A stretch of DNA of 64,000 nucleotides, taken from the NCBI RefSeq assembly GCF_041395345.1, contig NZ_JAWLAR010000007.1, positions 62,001 to 126,000 on the forward strand. Direction: 5' to 3'. Position 1 is the first letter of the stretch. Each line of letters opens with the position of its first letter. The notes beneath the pieces were generated by a model that was not told the DNA's origin, did not search any database, and worked only from the letters and a program-made list of their open reading frames with translations. Origin of the DNA: Dokdonella sp041395345 (GTDB lineage Bacteria; Pseudomonadota; Gammaproteobacteria; Xanthomonadales; Rhodanobacteraceae). Position numbers and translations under genes: made by a program. Of this stretch, positions 51,853 to 60,045 are shown one piece after another.

Positions 51853-52476
51853 TCAGGCGCCTGCGTTGACCAGATCCCAGAATTCTCCGCGATCATTGGA
51901 TCGCGGGAACTCCTCGGCCGGTATTGGCGTGCCCAGAAAGTCGCAGAGGGGTTCCCAGCCCTGCCTGACCTCGAACACGAGCAGCTGATTGGACGGAATG
52001 CACTCCCTGACAGCTCTATTGTGCGCAACGAACGCCTCCATCAAGCCCTCTCTGTCCAGATCGGGAGGAAATCCCGTCCAGGCGATGACCGCTTCAGCCA
52101 TGTCGAGCCAGGCTCGCATTTCCGGTGGCGCCTTGTCCTTGCCCGCAACCAGCTTGAAGATGGTCGATCCGAAACTGTCCGCCCAGCTCTCCGGACTGCG
52201 CTCTGTCAGCACAAATTTCGCTGTCGGATATTTCTTGAGCAGCTCGCGGAAGAAGCCGGCAGTCGGCCAGTCCACGGCACCAGTAAAGCCCTTGTAGATC
52301 GTTTCCCAGTCCGCGCGTCCCTGCAGGGCCTCTGACCAGAGCGGAACCTGTACCGCCATGTTCTTGAGAACCTCTTCCATGTGAAAGCACGGCCCCAGAC
52401 CCAGCTGGTTGATCGCAAGCTTCAGCGAATAGGTACCGGTACGTCCAACACCAACACCGATGACATTCAAAGACAC
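51853..52476 (-). CDS. Sulfotransferase family protein
   Basis: A 207-residue sulfotransferase of the Sulfotransfer_4 type. The phosphosulfate-binding loop is Gly-Val-Gly-Arg-Thr-Gly-Thr-Tyr-Ser-Leu near residue 7, with Gly-Pro-Cys-Phe-His-Met following, as in the family. The second PAPS element Thr-Glu-Arg-Ser-Pro-Glu-Ser-Trp is present. GTG 52476 is chosen as AGGAG stands seven bases upstream; the open frame upstream is not family-like. It may sulfate a small molecule, a glycan or a protein. With the GT41 gene directly downstream, sulfation of the same or a related product is a plausible inference. Confidence 0.88.
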   Translation of the reverse strand: MSLNVIGVGVGRTGTYSLKLAINQLGLGPCFHMEEVLKNMAVQVPLWSEALQGRADWETIYKGFTGAVDWPTAGFFRELLKKYPTAKFVLTERSPESWADSFGSTIFKLVAGKDKAPPEMRAWLDMAEAVIAWTGFPPDLDREGLMEAFVAHNRAVRECIPSNQLLVFEVRQGWEPLCDFLGTPIPAEEFPRSNDRGEFWDLVNAGA

Positions 52477-52680
52477 CAGAGCTCTCCTCGACTGGGCTGT
52501 GCTACACGTCAATCCACGACCGTCGCCGAAATCCGGATCCGGAAGACGAACTGCATGATAGTCCAACGCTCGCATCGAGGTTAAAAAAATCAGGCACCCA
52601 CGCGCACGACACGCGCCCTGATCGGCAACGGTATTCGAATGTGCGGAAAGCTGGCATGTCGCTTCTTCGCTGGAAGCCCT

Positions 52681-52833
52681 TCAGTTTTTGTCACGCTTCT
52701 CGCAACTGATAGCACCGGCCTTGTCCAAAGCCTCGCTGAAAGCGGTACACGCTGCTGCACCCTGCTCCTGCTCTTCAGCACTGAGTGCGTCCCGGCCATC
52801 TTCATGGGTCCACAGAACGAAGAGGCAATGCAT
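52681..52833 (-). pseudogene. Truncated YCII/DGPF-domain protein
   Basis: A 50-residue open frame on the minus strand. The ATG at 52833 has a strong AAGGAG seven bases upstream. The product begins Met-His-Cys-Leu-Phe-Val-Leu-Trp and continues with Ala-Leu-Ser-Ala-Glu-Glu-Gln, Phe-Ser-Glu-Ala-Leu-Asp-Lys-Ala-Gly and Ile-Ser-Cys-Glu, the N-terminal half of YCII-like proteins. It stops where the second half (with the Asp-Gly-Pro-Phe motif) should follow. No continuation is found in the other frames downstream, so it is most likely a truncated remnant rather than a complete miniprotein. Confidence 0.5.
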
Positions 52834-53132
52834 TGTTCGTCTCCTTGACCGGCACGTCAGGCAGCCCGGGCTACCACTGGCATGACGTTCGAGACGGACG
52901 GATCTGGACAGGTGCCGGGAAAAGCCGAATATCGCGATCGCCATTCCGGTACACCCGCTGCTGCTGGATTCGCGGGTGACAACGAGGACACTCCCGATCC
53001 CGTGTCAGTCTTGCTGGAATGATGGACCTGTCCGCAGTGAAGTCGCCGTCGGGAACGCATTCGACACTTGGCGCACCTATCGCACAGTGACCGCTATCGA
53101 ACCTGTTTACGAACCCTGCGCAAAGGTGGACA

Positions 53133-54410
53133 TCAGTCGAAACTGCTGGTGAAGATCAAACCAGTAGGATCAACGATGCGCGGCGCTGCGATCAGAAATA
53201 CGCTGTCTCCGGTGGTACCCGGACGGAATGCCAGATTCGTGGTTTGGCCCGTCGAGGCACCGAACTGATTGCTTGCCAATAAAGACCATTCCGGCCCGAC
53301 TGTCGTGTTGATGGTTCCTGGCGCAAGTCCGGTAAAGTTGCCCGATGCATCAAAGATCGGCATGCCTATCGAGACATCCTGCGGTGCCATTCCGGCATTT
53401 CCGGAGCGCATGTAGACCTCGCCGCGGTAGAAATAGCCGGCATGCAAGGCTGCCCGGACCAACTCGTGATCAAACCCTTCGTTGCCGTCACCACCGGTGA
53501 CCTGGACACGCATGGCGTTGGTTGGTGGACTTCCACTGAAGAGTTCATTCGCTGCGAGCGGAACCGTGGTCAGGTTGATCGTTCCTGCACCGACGGAAAA
53601 TGCACGCCAGTTGTCAGGTACGGTGCCGGTTACCGTGCCCTGAATACCTCCACTGTTTCCAACAAAGCCCGGGTTCGGTACGGTATTGGAAGCGGGTGGC
53701 CCCTGCACTTCAGGGAAGGCAAGGATGACGGAATCCTCACCTGCATCATCAGTAAACCGGAATATCAGTTTCCCGAAACGGTCCGGAGCACCGCCGGTAA
53801 GCTGCGAGGCGCTGAACTGTGTCCAGGTGGAAGTTGCATTGCCAACCACGTTCTGAGCGTTGCCGGTGAAGGTGACGGTGGCATCGTAGGCAAGAATGGA
53901 CATGGTGAAACCCTGCGACGAATTGTCGGCATTGCCACTTCGTGCATAGACCTTTGCGTCGTAGTTGAGGCCGGGCTGAATCGGGAACAGTCCGAAAATG
54001 CTGTCAAGTGCCTGATCCGTGCCAAACGTTGCGACCGATATCTTGACCGCCTGTGTCGGCGGGCTGCCCGGGAACAACGTGTTTGCGGCCAGGTCGAGGC
54101 GCTCAAGGTTGAGTACGCCCGTACCTTGCGAGAACGCCCTCCAGAGCGTAGGGACGTCCCCATTGACTGTGCCGGTGCCGCCGGGCGATCCGGAAACTCC
54201 CTGAAATGATGCGTTGGGAACAAGATTGGTATCAATCGCCCCTATCGGCGGAGTTCCCGCCAGCAAGTCGCCGCTTGCAACCAGGCTCAGGAACAGTAGT
54301 GATGCCACGAGGATCGATGCAAAGCCGCGCTTTCCGGAATGCAGCGAGAACACTTCGTGCCTGAGCTGCAAGCTGTCGCAAACTGGAGCCGTGCCCATGA
54401 TAGGACGCAT
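53133..54410 (-). CDS. Secreted protein with two duplicated domains and Ser-Phe-Asp tail
   Basis: A 425-residue exported protein. After a hydrophobic leader (about residues 28-52) come two similar domains of about 180 residues each (about 60-240 and 241-420). Both start Val-Pro-Asn-Pro/Ala, then have Trp-Arg-Ala-Phe-Ser, Pro-Gly/Ser-Gly-Ser-Pro-Pro-Thr, Ala-Met-Arg-Val or Ala-Val-Lys-Ile, and Ala-Arg-Ser-Gly-Asn-Ala or Met-Arg-Ser-Gly-Asn-Ala; the layout resembles carbohydrate-binding jelly rolls, not confirmed. The C-terminus Ile-Phe-Thr-Ser-Ser-Phe-Asp resembles the Gly-Phe-Asp/Glu tails elsewhere in the window. GGAGGAG precedes ATG 54410. Function unknown. Confidence 0.82.
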   Translation of the reverse strand: MRPIMGTAPVCDSLQLRHEVFSLHSGKRGFASILVASLLFLSLVASGDLLAGTPPIGAIDTNLVPNASFQGVSGSPGGTGTVNGDVPTLWRAFSQGTGVLNLERLDLAANTLFPGSPPTQAVKISVATFGTDQALDSIFGLFPIQPGLNYDAKVYARSGNADNSSQGFTMSILAYDATVTFTGNAQNVVGNATSTWTQFSASQLTGGAPDRFGKLIFRFTDDAGEDSVILAFPEVQGPPASNTVPNPGFVGNSGGIQGTVTGTVPDNWRAFSVGAGTINLTTVPLAANELFSGSPPTNAMRVQVTGGDGNEGFDHELVRAALHAGYFYRGEVYMRSGNAGMAPQDVSIGMPIFDASGNFTGLAPGTINTTVGPEWSLLASNQFGASTGQTTNLAFRPGTTGDSVFLIAAPRIVDPTGLIFTSSFD

Positions 54411-54819
54411 GACGTTCTCCTCCCCGAGGGCGGAGCCACTCTAGGTGCCCGCCAGAATGTGTATGCACCTTATCAGCTTGGGCGCTACTCGCCAACATAT
54501 TTGCCAAATAATATCAAGCAATCTGATCACAATTTGTGACATCATCCTGACAAATCGCGAAATCACATCAGCGCAGCATCCCTGCACATCGGGCTTCCAT
54601 TTTCCTGTACTACGGATCCGCGCTCGGTTGGCGCTCCTGATTGCCCCGAATCGAGAGGACAACAGAGCTCGCGTCGATTTCGGCTCGGAACGCATCAACC
54701 ACCGGCTGCACCGGAGCGTTTGTCAACGCCGGCGCAACGCCCACTCCTTTGGATCCTTCATCGCGCATTCCGCGTAGGGATGGCGAAGTTTCTGTCGCAG
54801 ACAGGCTGCAACCCCTTGC
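54411..54819. other. Intergenic, partly AT-rich stretch
   Basis: About 410 bases, with an AT-richer part around 54470-54560. It should contain the promoter of the minus-strand duplicated-domain protein. No family-like open frame with a ribosome site is seen. Confidence 0.4.
54527..54539. promoter_or_regulatory. 13-bp perfect palindrome TCACAATTTGTGA
   Basis: TCACAA-T-TTGTGA is a perfect inverted repeat, about 117 bases upstream of the ATG at 54410 in an AT-rich patch. It is a possible regulator-binding site. It is not the CRP consensus, whose half-sites are in the opposite order. Confidence 0.35.
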
Positions 54820-55893
54820 CTACATCTTTCGTGCGGGTCGGGAAGTCCAGCAATAGCCGGCCACCAGCACACTGCTGAGCAGGAGAACCGCCCCGCCCTG
54901 ATGCAGGGTTCCAAGCCAGACCGGGACGAACCAGAGCAGGGTGCAGATTCCGAGCGTGACCTGGAGCAGAGCCATGGCCAGGAGGGCATGGCGCGAACGG
55001 GCTTGCGCGCAATCCTGCGCCCTGCCGCGCAGCCGCCACCAGATCCACAGGGTTGTCGCCAGCGTGGTCAGGGCCAGCAGCCTGTGCACGAATTGCACCG
55101 TCACCGGGTTCTCGAAGAAGTTGGTCCAAGCCGGTTGCAGGGCCAGCAGGTTGGGTGGCACCCATTGCCCGGCCATGAGCGGAAAGGTGTTGTACATGAG
55201 ACCAGCGCGCAAACCGGCAACGAAGGCGCCGAAGACGATGGTCAGGGCCACCAGGGTGAGCAGAATGCCGCCCGGCCAGGCACTCTCGGCATTTTCGACG
55301 GCTGCCCGTGTCCTTGCCAGCAGCAAGCCCAGAGCTATCCGCAGCATCAGTGCGTAAACGATCAGGGCAAGACCCAGATGCGCTGCCAGTCGATACGGAC
55401 TGACGCGCGGGACGTCGACCAGGCCACTCTTGACCATGTACCAGCCCAGATAACCCTGCGCACCACCGAGCACGAGTATTCCGAGCAGCGGCCAGCGCAA
55501 GTTTCCGGGTATCGCACCCCGAAGCCAGAACCAGGCCAGCGGCAAGGCGAACCAGAGGCCGAGCACGCGGGCCAGCAAACGGTGAACGTACTCGAACCAG
55601 AAGATCGTCTTGAATTCGCCCAGGTCCATGCCGTGGTTCACCGCGGAGTACTGCGGGCTCTCCTGATAGCGGCCGAATTCGGCCTGCCATTCCGATTCGC
55701 CAATGGGAGGCAATATGCCGGTTACCGGCTTCCAGTCGACGATGGACAAGCCCGACTCGGTAAGACGCGTGGCACCACCCACCATGACCAGAGCCAGCAG
55801 CACGGCGCAACAGCTCAGCAGCCACCAACCGACTGCGCGCGGGCGCGCGCGATCGAATGTTTGCTGATCCGGGTGCTGCGCCATGACCGACAT
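54820..55893 (-). CDS. Heme A synthase (CtaA/Cox15 type)
   Basis: A 357-residue integral membrane protein with about eight helices. Typical segments are Gly-Gly-Ala-Thr-Arg-Leu-Thr-Glu-Ser-Gly-Leu-Ser near residue 40, Glu-Tyr-Val-His-Arg-Leu-Leu-Ala-Arg, Ala-Ala-His-Leu-Gly-Leu-Ala, and Val-His-Arg-Leu-Leu-Ala with Thr-Leu-His-Gln-Gly near the end; these histidines bind haem. It oxidises haem O to haem A for cytochrome c oxidase. Met-Ser-Val-Met-Ala-Gln starts at 55893 with an alternative ATG nine bases later. CtaB and the oxidase subunits are not in the window. Confidence 0.93.
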   Translation of the reverse strand: MSVMAQHPDQQTFDRARPRAVGWWLLSCCAVLLALVMVGGATRLTESGLSIVDWKPVTGILPPIGESEWQAEFGRYQESPQYSAVNHGMDLGEFKTIFWFEYVHRLLARVLGLWFALPLAWFWLRGAIPGNLRWPLLGILVLGGAQGYLGWYMVKSGLVDVPRVSPYRLAAHLGLALIVYALMLRIALGLLLARTRAAVENAESAWPGGILLTLVALTIVFGAFVAGLRAGLMYNTFPLMAGQWVPPNLLALQPAWTNFFENPVTVQFVHRLLALTTLATTLWIWWRLRGRAQDCAQARSRHALLAMALLQVTLGICTLLWFVPVWLGTLHQGGAVLLLSSVLVAGYCWTSRPARKM

Positions 55894-56336
55894 CTTCTAC
55901 TCCATACCTGAGTGCTCGAGATGGCTCAGGCTTACCGTAACCGATCCAGTCATCGTCCGAATTCGGTGTACGCGACAACGACAATTCTAGCGTGTCGACT
56001 TGCCACTGCCCTGGCCACGCCGACAAGCGGTGGCCATTCTGCACCGACGCCCGACCTCCGGGTATTGCGTCGTTTGGCCGCACGACTGCTCTCTTGCAGG
56101 GATTTGCTCGGCCACATCACAACGATGTGTCTTGCGAGATACCTGATTTCGGGGATTCGCATGCAGTTGCTCCATCCACGCCGATCGTCGTGTCCGCCTG
56201 GATCGGATTCATGGCTGCAGTCAGTTCCCTGCAAACGCAACATACGCCATCGCATGGTCGGATCAGCTTGACCTGCAGCGGGGTGTACCCGGACTATCCT
56301 CAACCAGACAAGCCTGTTTTTTCCCCTGGAAACTTG
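55894..56336. other. Divergent intergenic region between heme A synthase and fabA
   Basis: About 440 bases carrying the promoters of both divergent genes. No reliable -35/-10 pair, operator or open frame could be placed. Confidence 0.4.
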
Positions 56337-56852
56337 ATGACACGACTTGGTAGCTACGATCGCGACCAGCTTCTGGTGTGCGCACGCGGTGGGCTGTTCG
56401 GCGAAGGCAATGCGCGCCTCCCGGCACCACCGATGCTGATGTTCGACCGCATTACCCAGGTCGACGACACGAGCGGTCGATACGGCAAGGGCCTGCTCTG
56501 CGCGGAGCTCGATATCAAGCCTGATCTCTGGTTTTTCGACTGCCACTTCATCGGTGACCCGGTGATGCCTGGCTGTCTTGGCCTGGACGCCATGTGGCAG
56601 CTGGCCGGGTTTTTCCTGCCCTGGCTCGGTGAACCGGGGCGCGGTCGCGCGCTCGGTGTCGGTGAGGTCAAGTTCACCGGCCAGGTGCTGCCTGAAGCAA
56701 GACTGGTCCGCTACGAAATCCACGTTCGTCGGGTCATGCGAGCCAAGCTGGCCCTGGTCATCGCTGACGGCCACACCTTCGTCGATGATCGCGAGATCTA
56801 TGTCGCCAGGGACCTTCGCGTAGGCCTCTTCCAGTCAACCGAGGGGTTTTGA
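56337..56852 (+). CDS. fabA: 3-hydroxydecanoyl-ACP dehydratase/isomerase
   Basis: A 171-residue hotdog-fold enzyme, one residue shorter than the E. coli protein. It dehydrates 3-hydroxydecanoyl-ACP and isomerises trans-2 to cis-3-decenoyl-ACP, the branch point to unsaturated fatty acids. Catalytic His and Asp regions are seen as Asp-Cys-His-Phe-Ile-Gly-Asp-Pro-Val-Met-Pro-Gly-Cys and Gly-Leu-Asp-Ala-Met-Trp-Gln, plus Pro-Met-Leu-Met-Phe-Asp-Arg. GGAA precedes ATG 56337. Its stop is one base before fabB, so the pair is an operon. Confidence 0.96.
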   Translation: MTRLGSYDRDQLLVCARGGLFGEGNARLPAPPMLMFDRITQVDDTSGRYGKGLLCAELDIKPDLWFFDCHFIGDPVMPGCLGLDAMWQLAGFFLPWLGEPGRGRALGVGEVKFTGQVLPEARLVRYEIHVRRVMRAKLALVIADGHTFVDDREIYVARDLRVGLFQSTEGF

Positions 56853-56853
56853 C

Positions 56854-58062
56854 ATGCGCCGGGTAGTCGTCACCGGCACTGGCATCGTTTCCTGCCTGGG
56901 CAACGCAGTCGGAGAAGTCTCTCAGGCATTGCGCGACGGAATCAGCGGAATCAGGGCTGCACCCGAACAGTCGAGCCACGGGCTACGCAGTCAGATCGCC
57001 GGCGTGCCGCAACTGGACCTGACCGCGCTGATCGACCGCAAGCTGAAGCGCTTCATGGGCGACGCCGCTGCCTACACTTATATTGCAATGCGCGACGCCA
57101 TTGCCGACGCCGGACTGGCGCTTGAAAAAGTGTGCCACCCGCGCACCGGCGTGATTGCCGGCTCCGGAGGCGGATCCGCCCAGTGGCAGATCGAAACGGG
57201 TGAGTTGTTGCGCGAAAAGGGCGTGCGCCGGGTCGGGCCCTACATGGTGCCGCGCACGATGTGCTCCACGGTTTCGGCAACCCTGGCCACGGCATTCGGC
57301 ATTCTCGGACTCAGCTATTCGATCGCGGCGGCCTGCGCGACTTCGGCACACTGCATCGGCGCTGCGGCCGATCTCATTCGTCATGGTGCCCAGGACGTGA
57401 TGTTTGCCGGCGGGGGCGACGAAGTGCACTGGGGCATGACGGCGCAGTTCGACGCCATGGGCGCATTGTCCTGTGGCTTCAATGAAACGCCACAAATAGC
57501 CTCGCGTCCCTACGATATCGATCGCGACGGTTTCGTGATCGCCGGCGGCGGCGGCATCCTCGTGCTCGAGGAATACGAGCATGCCAGGGCCAGGGGCGCC
57601 ACGATCCACGCCGAACTGGTCGGCTATGGCGTTACCTCCGACGGCGCCGACATGGTCGCTCCGAATGGCGAGGGAGCAACGCGATGCATGCGCCTGGCCC
57701 TTGAAGGGCTGCGTGCGCCGATCGATTACCTCAACACCCACGGCACCTCGACACCACTGGGCGACATCATCGAACTGGCTGCCGTGCGCGAAGCATTTGG
57801 CGCGGACGTGCCCGCGCTTTCGTCGACCAAGGCGCTGAGCGGCCACTCGCTCGGAGCTGCCAGTGTTCACGAGGCCATCTACAGCCTGCTCATGCTGAAG
57901 GATGGATTCATCGCCGGATCGGCCAACATCACCACGCTCGATCCGCGCGCCGAAGGATTTCCCATCGTGCGCGAGACACGCCATGCCCGACTCGACACGG
58001 TGATGTCGAACAGCTTCGGCTTTGGAGGCACCAATGCGAGCCTGGTCTTTGCGCGAGTCTGA
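56854..58062 (+). CDS. fabB: 3-oxoacyl-ACP synthase I
   Basis: A 402-residue ketoacyl-ACP synthase that elongates the cis-3-decenoyl-ACP made by FabA. The catalytic cysteine is in Ala-Ala-Ala-Cys-Ala-Thr-Ser-Ala-His near residue 165. The two histidines are in Asn-Thr-His-Gly-Thr-Ser-Thr and Ser-Gly-His-Ser-Leu-Gly-Ala. Gly-Phe-Gly-Gly-Thr-Asn-Ala-Ser near the end is also typical. It follows fabA by one base, the classic FabA-FabB pair. The convergent TrmY-type gene lies 119 bases away. Confidence 0.96.
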   Translation: MRRVVVTGTGIVSCLGNAVGEVSQALRDGISGIRAAPEQSSHGLRSQIAGVPQLDLTALIDRKLKRFMGDAAAYTYIAMRDAIADAGLALEKVCHPRTGVIAGSGGGSAQWQIETGELLREKGVRRVGPYMVPRTMCSTVSATLATAFGILGLSYSIAAACATSAHCIGAAADLIRHGAQDVMFAGGGDEVHWGMTAQFDAMGALSCGFNETPQIASRPYDIDRDGFVIAGGGGILVLEEYEHARARGATIHAELVGYGVTSDGADMVAPNGEGATRCMRLALEGLRAPIDYLNTHGTSTPLGDIIELAAVREAFGADVPALSSTKALSGHSLGAASVHEAIYSLLMLKDGFIAGSANITTLDPRAEGFPIVRETRHARLDTVMSNSFGFGGTNASLVFARV

Positions 58063-58181
58063 CGGCCGCCTTTTGCCTGCGCGGTTCAACTGGCCAGCCC
58101 AGATCCGATAGCGCGTCCTGGACCGGTATTGCTGTTCCATTGCCGACTTGGCCTGCAAAAAATCGGCCTCGTCTGGCCGCG

Positions 58182-58775
58182 CTATTGCTGGTCCAGGGCA
58201 TGGTGGATCAGGACGACGCATTGCGAGGCGAACAGCATTTTCGATCCCAGCGTGATTTTCGTGGCGCCAAGTCGCTCCAGGCTGTGGAATGTCTTCTTCG
58301 GCATCGGTATGTGGTCGGTCAGCAGGAAGCAAGGCTTGCCCTCGAAGATCTGTTCGGCGATTGGCTTGCCTTTCCTGTCCATCACGAACAGTTGATGATC
58401 CGTCGCCAGTTCCTGCACCAGGCGTTCAAAACTGATGGTGCGGACGGACACCCCGGACTCGACAGGGCGCAGCTCTTCCTTGCCCATGCCAATGGATACA
58501 TCGAGCGCCTTCGCAATCTTGGCAAGCAGCGCCTGCTCGTGAAAGCCACCGATGTCGTGCATGGCTTTGGCGTCGAAGTGAATGGTTCGGGAATAGTCCC
58601 GTGTACTTTCCAGCACCAGAAATACGGCCACATCCGCCCGATGCGACTGCGCCACGAAAATCGCGTTCATCAGGGTGTGGGCCAGAATTTCCGGATGCGC
58701 TTCCTTGCCAACGGAAGCCAGCAGCATCTTGCTGTCGGTCGGTGCGGCTCGCGCTCGCAGTACAAAGGTTCGCAT
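58182..58775 (-). CDS. trmY: TrmY-type tRNA pseudouridine methyltransferase
   Basis: A 197-residue SPOUT methyltransferase related to archaeal TrmY, which makes N1-methylpseudouridine at tRNA position 54. The C-terminal cofactor-binding knot region has Cys-Phe-Leu-Leu-Thr-Asp-His-Ile and then Ile-Thr-Leu-Gly-Ser-Lys-Met-Leu-Phe-Ala-Ser-Gln-Cys-Val-Val-Leu-Ile-His, as in the family. Bacteria mostly use m5U54, so the role of the bacterial homologue is unclear; it may act on a different RNA. It stands alone and converges on fabB. The usual TrmY length is about 200 residues. Confidence 0.85.
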   Translation of the reverse strand: MRTFVLRARAAPTDSKMLLASVGKEAHPEILAHTLMNAIFVAQSHRADVAVFLVLESTRDYSRTIHFDAKAMHDIGGFHEQALLAKIAKALDVSIGMGKEELRPVESGVSVRTISFERLVQELATDHQLFVMDRKGKPIAEQIFEGKPCFLLTDHIPMPKKTFHSLERLGATKITLGSKMLFASQCVVLIHHALDQQ

Positions 58776-58919
58776 GCTGGGAACTCTTACCTACCTGTGC
58801 CGTTTGCCCCTATCCATTCGAACGACGATCCAGACTGCCACTGCCGTCCGCTCCGAGCCAGTCAAGGAGCAATCCCGCCGGCCACTACGGCTCACCCAGG
58901 ACACTCCCACCTGCCAAAC

Positions 58920-58945
58920 CCGTTCGTCCTGAGCATGTCGAATGG
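58920..58945 (+). repeat. Intergenic TTCGTCCTGAGC-type repeat
   Basis: CCGTTCGTCCTGAGCATGTCGAATGG resembles the short repeat (TTCGACAAGCTCAGGACGAAC on the other strand) that I recall in intergenic regions of many proteobacteria. It lies between trmY and a small gene. Confidence 0.55.
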
Positions 58946-59043
58946 CCTGCCAGGAGCCGCCTGCTCTCCACATCAGACTTGAATCAGGTTTGACGACGAC
59001 GGCCGAACCAAGCCGGACAGGAGTTGCGGAGAATAGTGCACCA

Positions 59044-59235
59044 TCAGTCGTCACCGCGAGCAACGTGACGCGCTGCCCACATGTTGTCCACCAGATTGGG
59101 ATATCGGCGGCCCGCCTGCTCGGCACGTGCACGCGCTGCCGCTTTCTGCGTGGCGCTCAAGGGCTGCGACTTTCCAGCCGGTGGCTTGCGTTTCCACGGC
59201 GGTAGCTTTGCGGAATCAAACGACTTCAACGGCAT
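59044..59235 (-). CDS. Small basic conserved-looking protein
   Basis: A 63-residue basic protein. It has Lys-Leu-Pro-Pro-Trp-Lys-Arg-Lys-Pro-Pro-Ala-Gly-Lys-Ser near residue 10, a helix with Ala-Thr-Gln-Lys-Ala-Ala-Ala-Arg-Ala-Arg, and Arg-Tyr-Pro-Asn-Leu-Val-Asp-Asn. An AGGA lies seven bases before ATG 59235. No signal or membrane segment is seen. It looks like a conserved small family but I cannot name it; the basic character would fit nucleic-acid binding. Confidence 0.6.
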   Translation of the reverse strand: MPLKSFDSAKLPPWKRKPPAGKSQPLSATQKAAARARAEQAGRRYPNLVDNMWAARHVARGDD

Positions 59236-59509
59236 GAAACAATCCTACGCCATTCCGAAGAATCTGGTGCTGATGGATTGCCAAGGACTCGTTCGCGGGT
59301 CTCATGGCTGATGCTGGCGGGTCTGCACGACGTCCCTGCCCGTCCCAAGTCCAGCGCTTGCCTCCTGTCGCACGGCATCCATTTCTCATGCCGCCGCGTG
59401 AGCGCTGCCAAATCCCGCCCACAGGTATCGATGTCGCCCGATTTGCCGCAGACTTCGCCGCCTAATATCGGCACGAATCGAACCCATGAGCAGGCCAGGA
59501 ATGATGTCC

Positions 59510-59986
59510 ATGCGCTTTGTCCCCAACTCCCCTCGAATTTCGATGCTTCTGCGCGTTGTTGCAACCGGCATGCTCCTCGGCGTCTGCGCTTGCCGGTCCG
59601 CGACAGAAAACTCGAGCCAATCCGAATCTGACGACTCTTCCCGCGTGACCCATGCAACGACTTCAACAGCAAGTCCGGTTGTTGACAACCTCCCACTGCA
59701 GGCACTGGTCGATACGACCTATTCAGAGGCGCCTGCATGCAATGCCGAAGTGCGTCGGATAGCCGAGAACGTGCTGCCCTGCATGCAGCGGGTCAAGCCG
59801 GAGCTCGCCGATCGCCTGCAGGCACTGGTCGACCAGTACCGGCAAAAGCCACGTCTCAAGATCGACAGTGAGGACCGCAAGGAGGTGATCAATCAAATCG
59901 AAAGCAACTGCCTGGACTATTGGAATGCAGTGCTGCACCAACTCGATAGCAAGGCGCCTGAAGGTGAGTGCCTATTGGCAGAATGA
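59510..59986 (+). CDS. Predicted lipoprotein of unknown function
   Basis: A 158-residue protein. The N-terminal hydrophobic stretch ends Val-Cys-Ala-Cys near residue 28, a plausible but not perfect lipobox. After a Ser/Thr/Asp-rich linker, residues about 65-155 are helical, with four cysteines (Ala-Cys-Asn-Ala-Glu, Leu-Pro-Cys-Met-Gln, Asn-Cys-Leu-Asp, Glu-Cys-Leu-Leu) that could form two disulphides. Several in-frame ATGs exist between 59486 and 59510; the last has AGGA nine bases upstream and gives the cleanest signal. Confidence 0.65.
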   Translation: MRFVPNSPRISMLLRVVATGMLLGVCACRSATENSSQSESDDSSRVTHATTSTASPVVDNLPLQALVDTTYSEAPACNAEVRRIAENVLPCMQRVKPELADRLQALVDQYRQKPRLKIDSEDRKEVINQIESNCLDYWNAVLHQLDSKAPEGECLLAE

Positions 59987-60045
59987 CAATGCAATCGGAA
60001 TGAACAGACGTTGTGGCTGTCCAGACCAGACTATCGACCGCCCCT

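Noticed and set aside
54527..54539. CRP/Clp-binding site
   Set aside because: The half-sites are in the reverse order of the TGTGA-N6-TCACA consensus.
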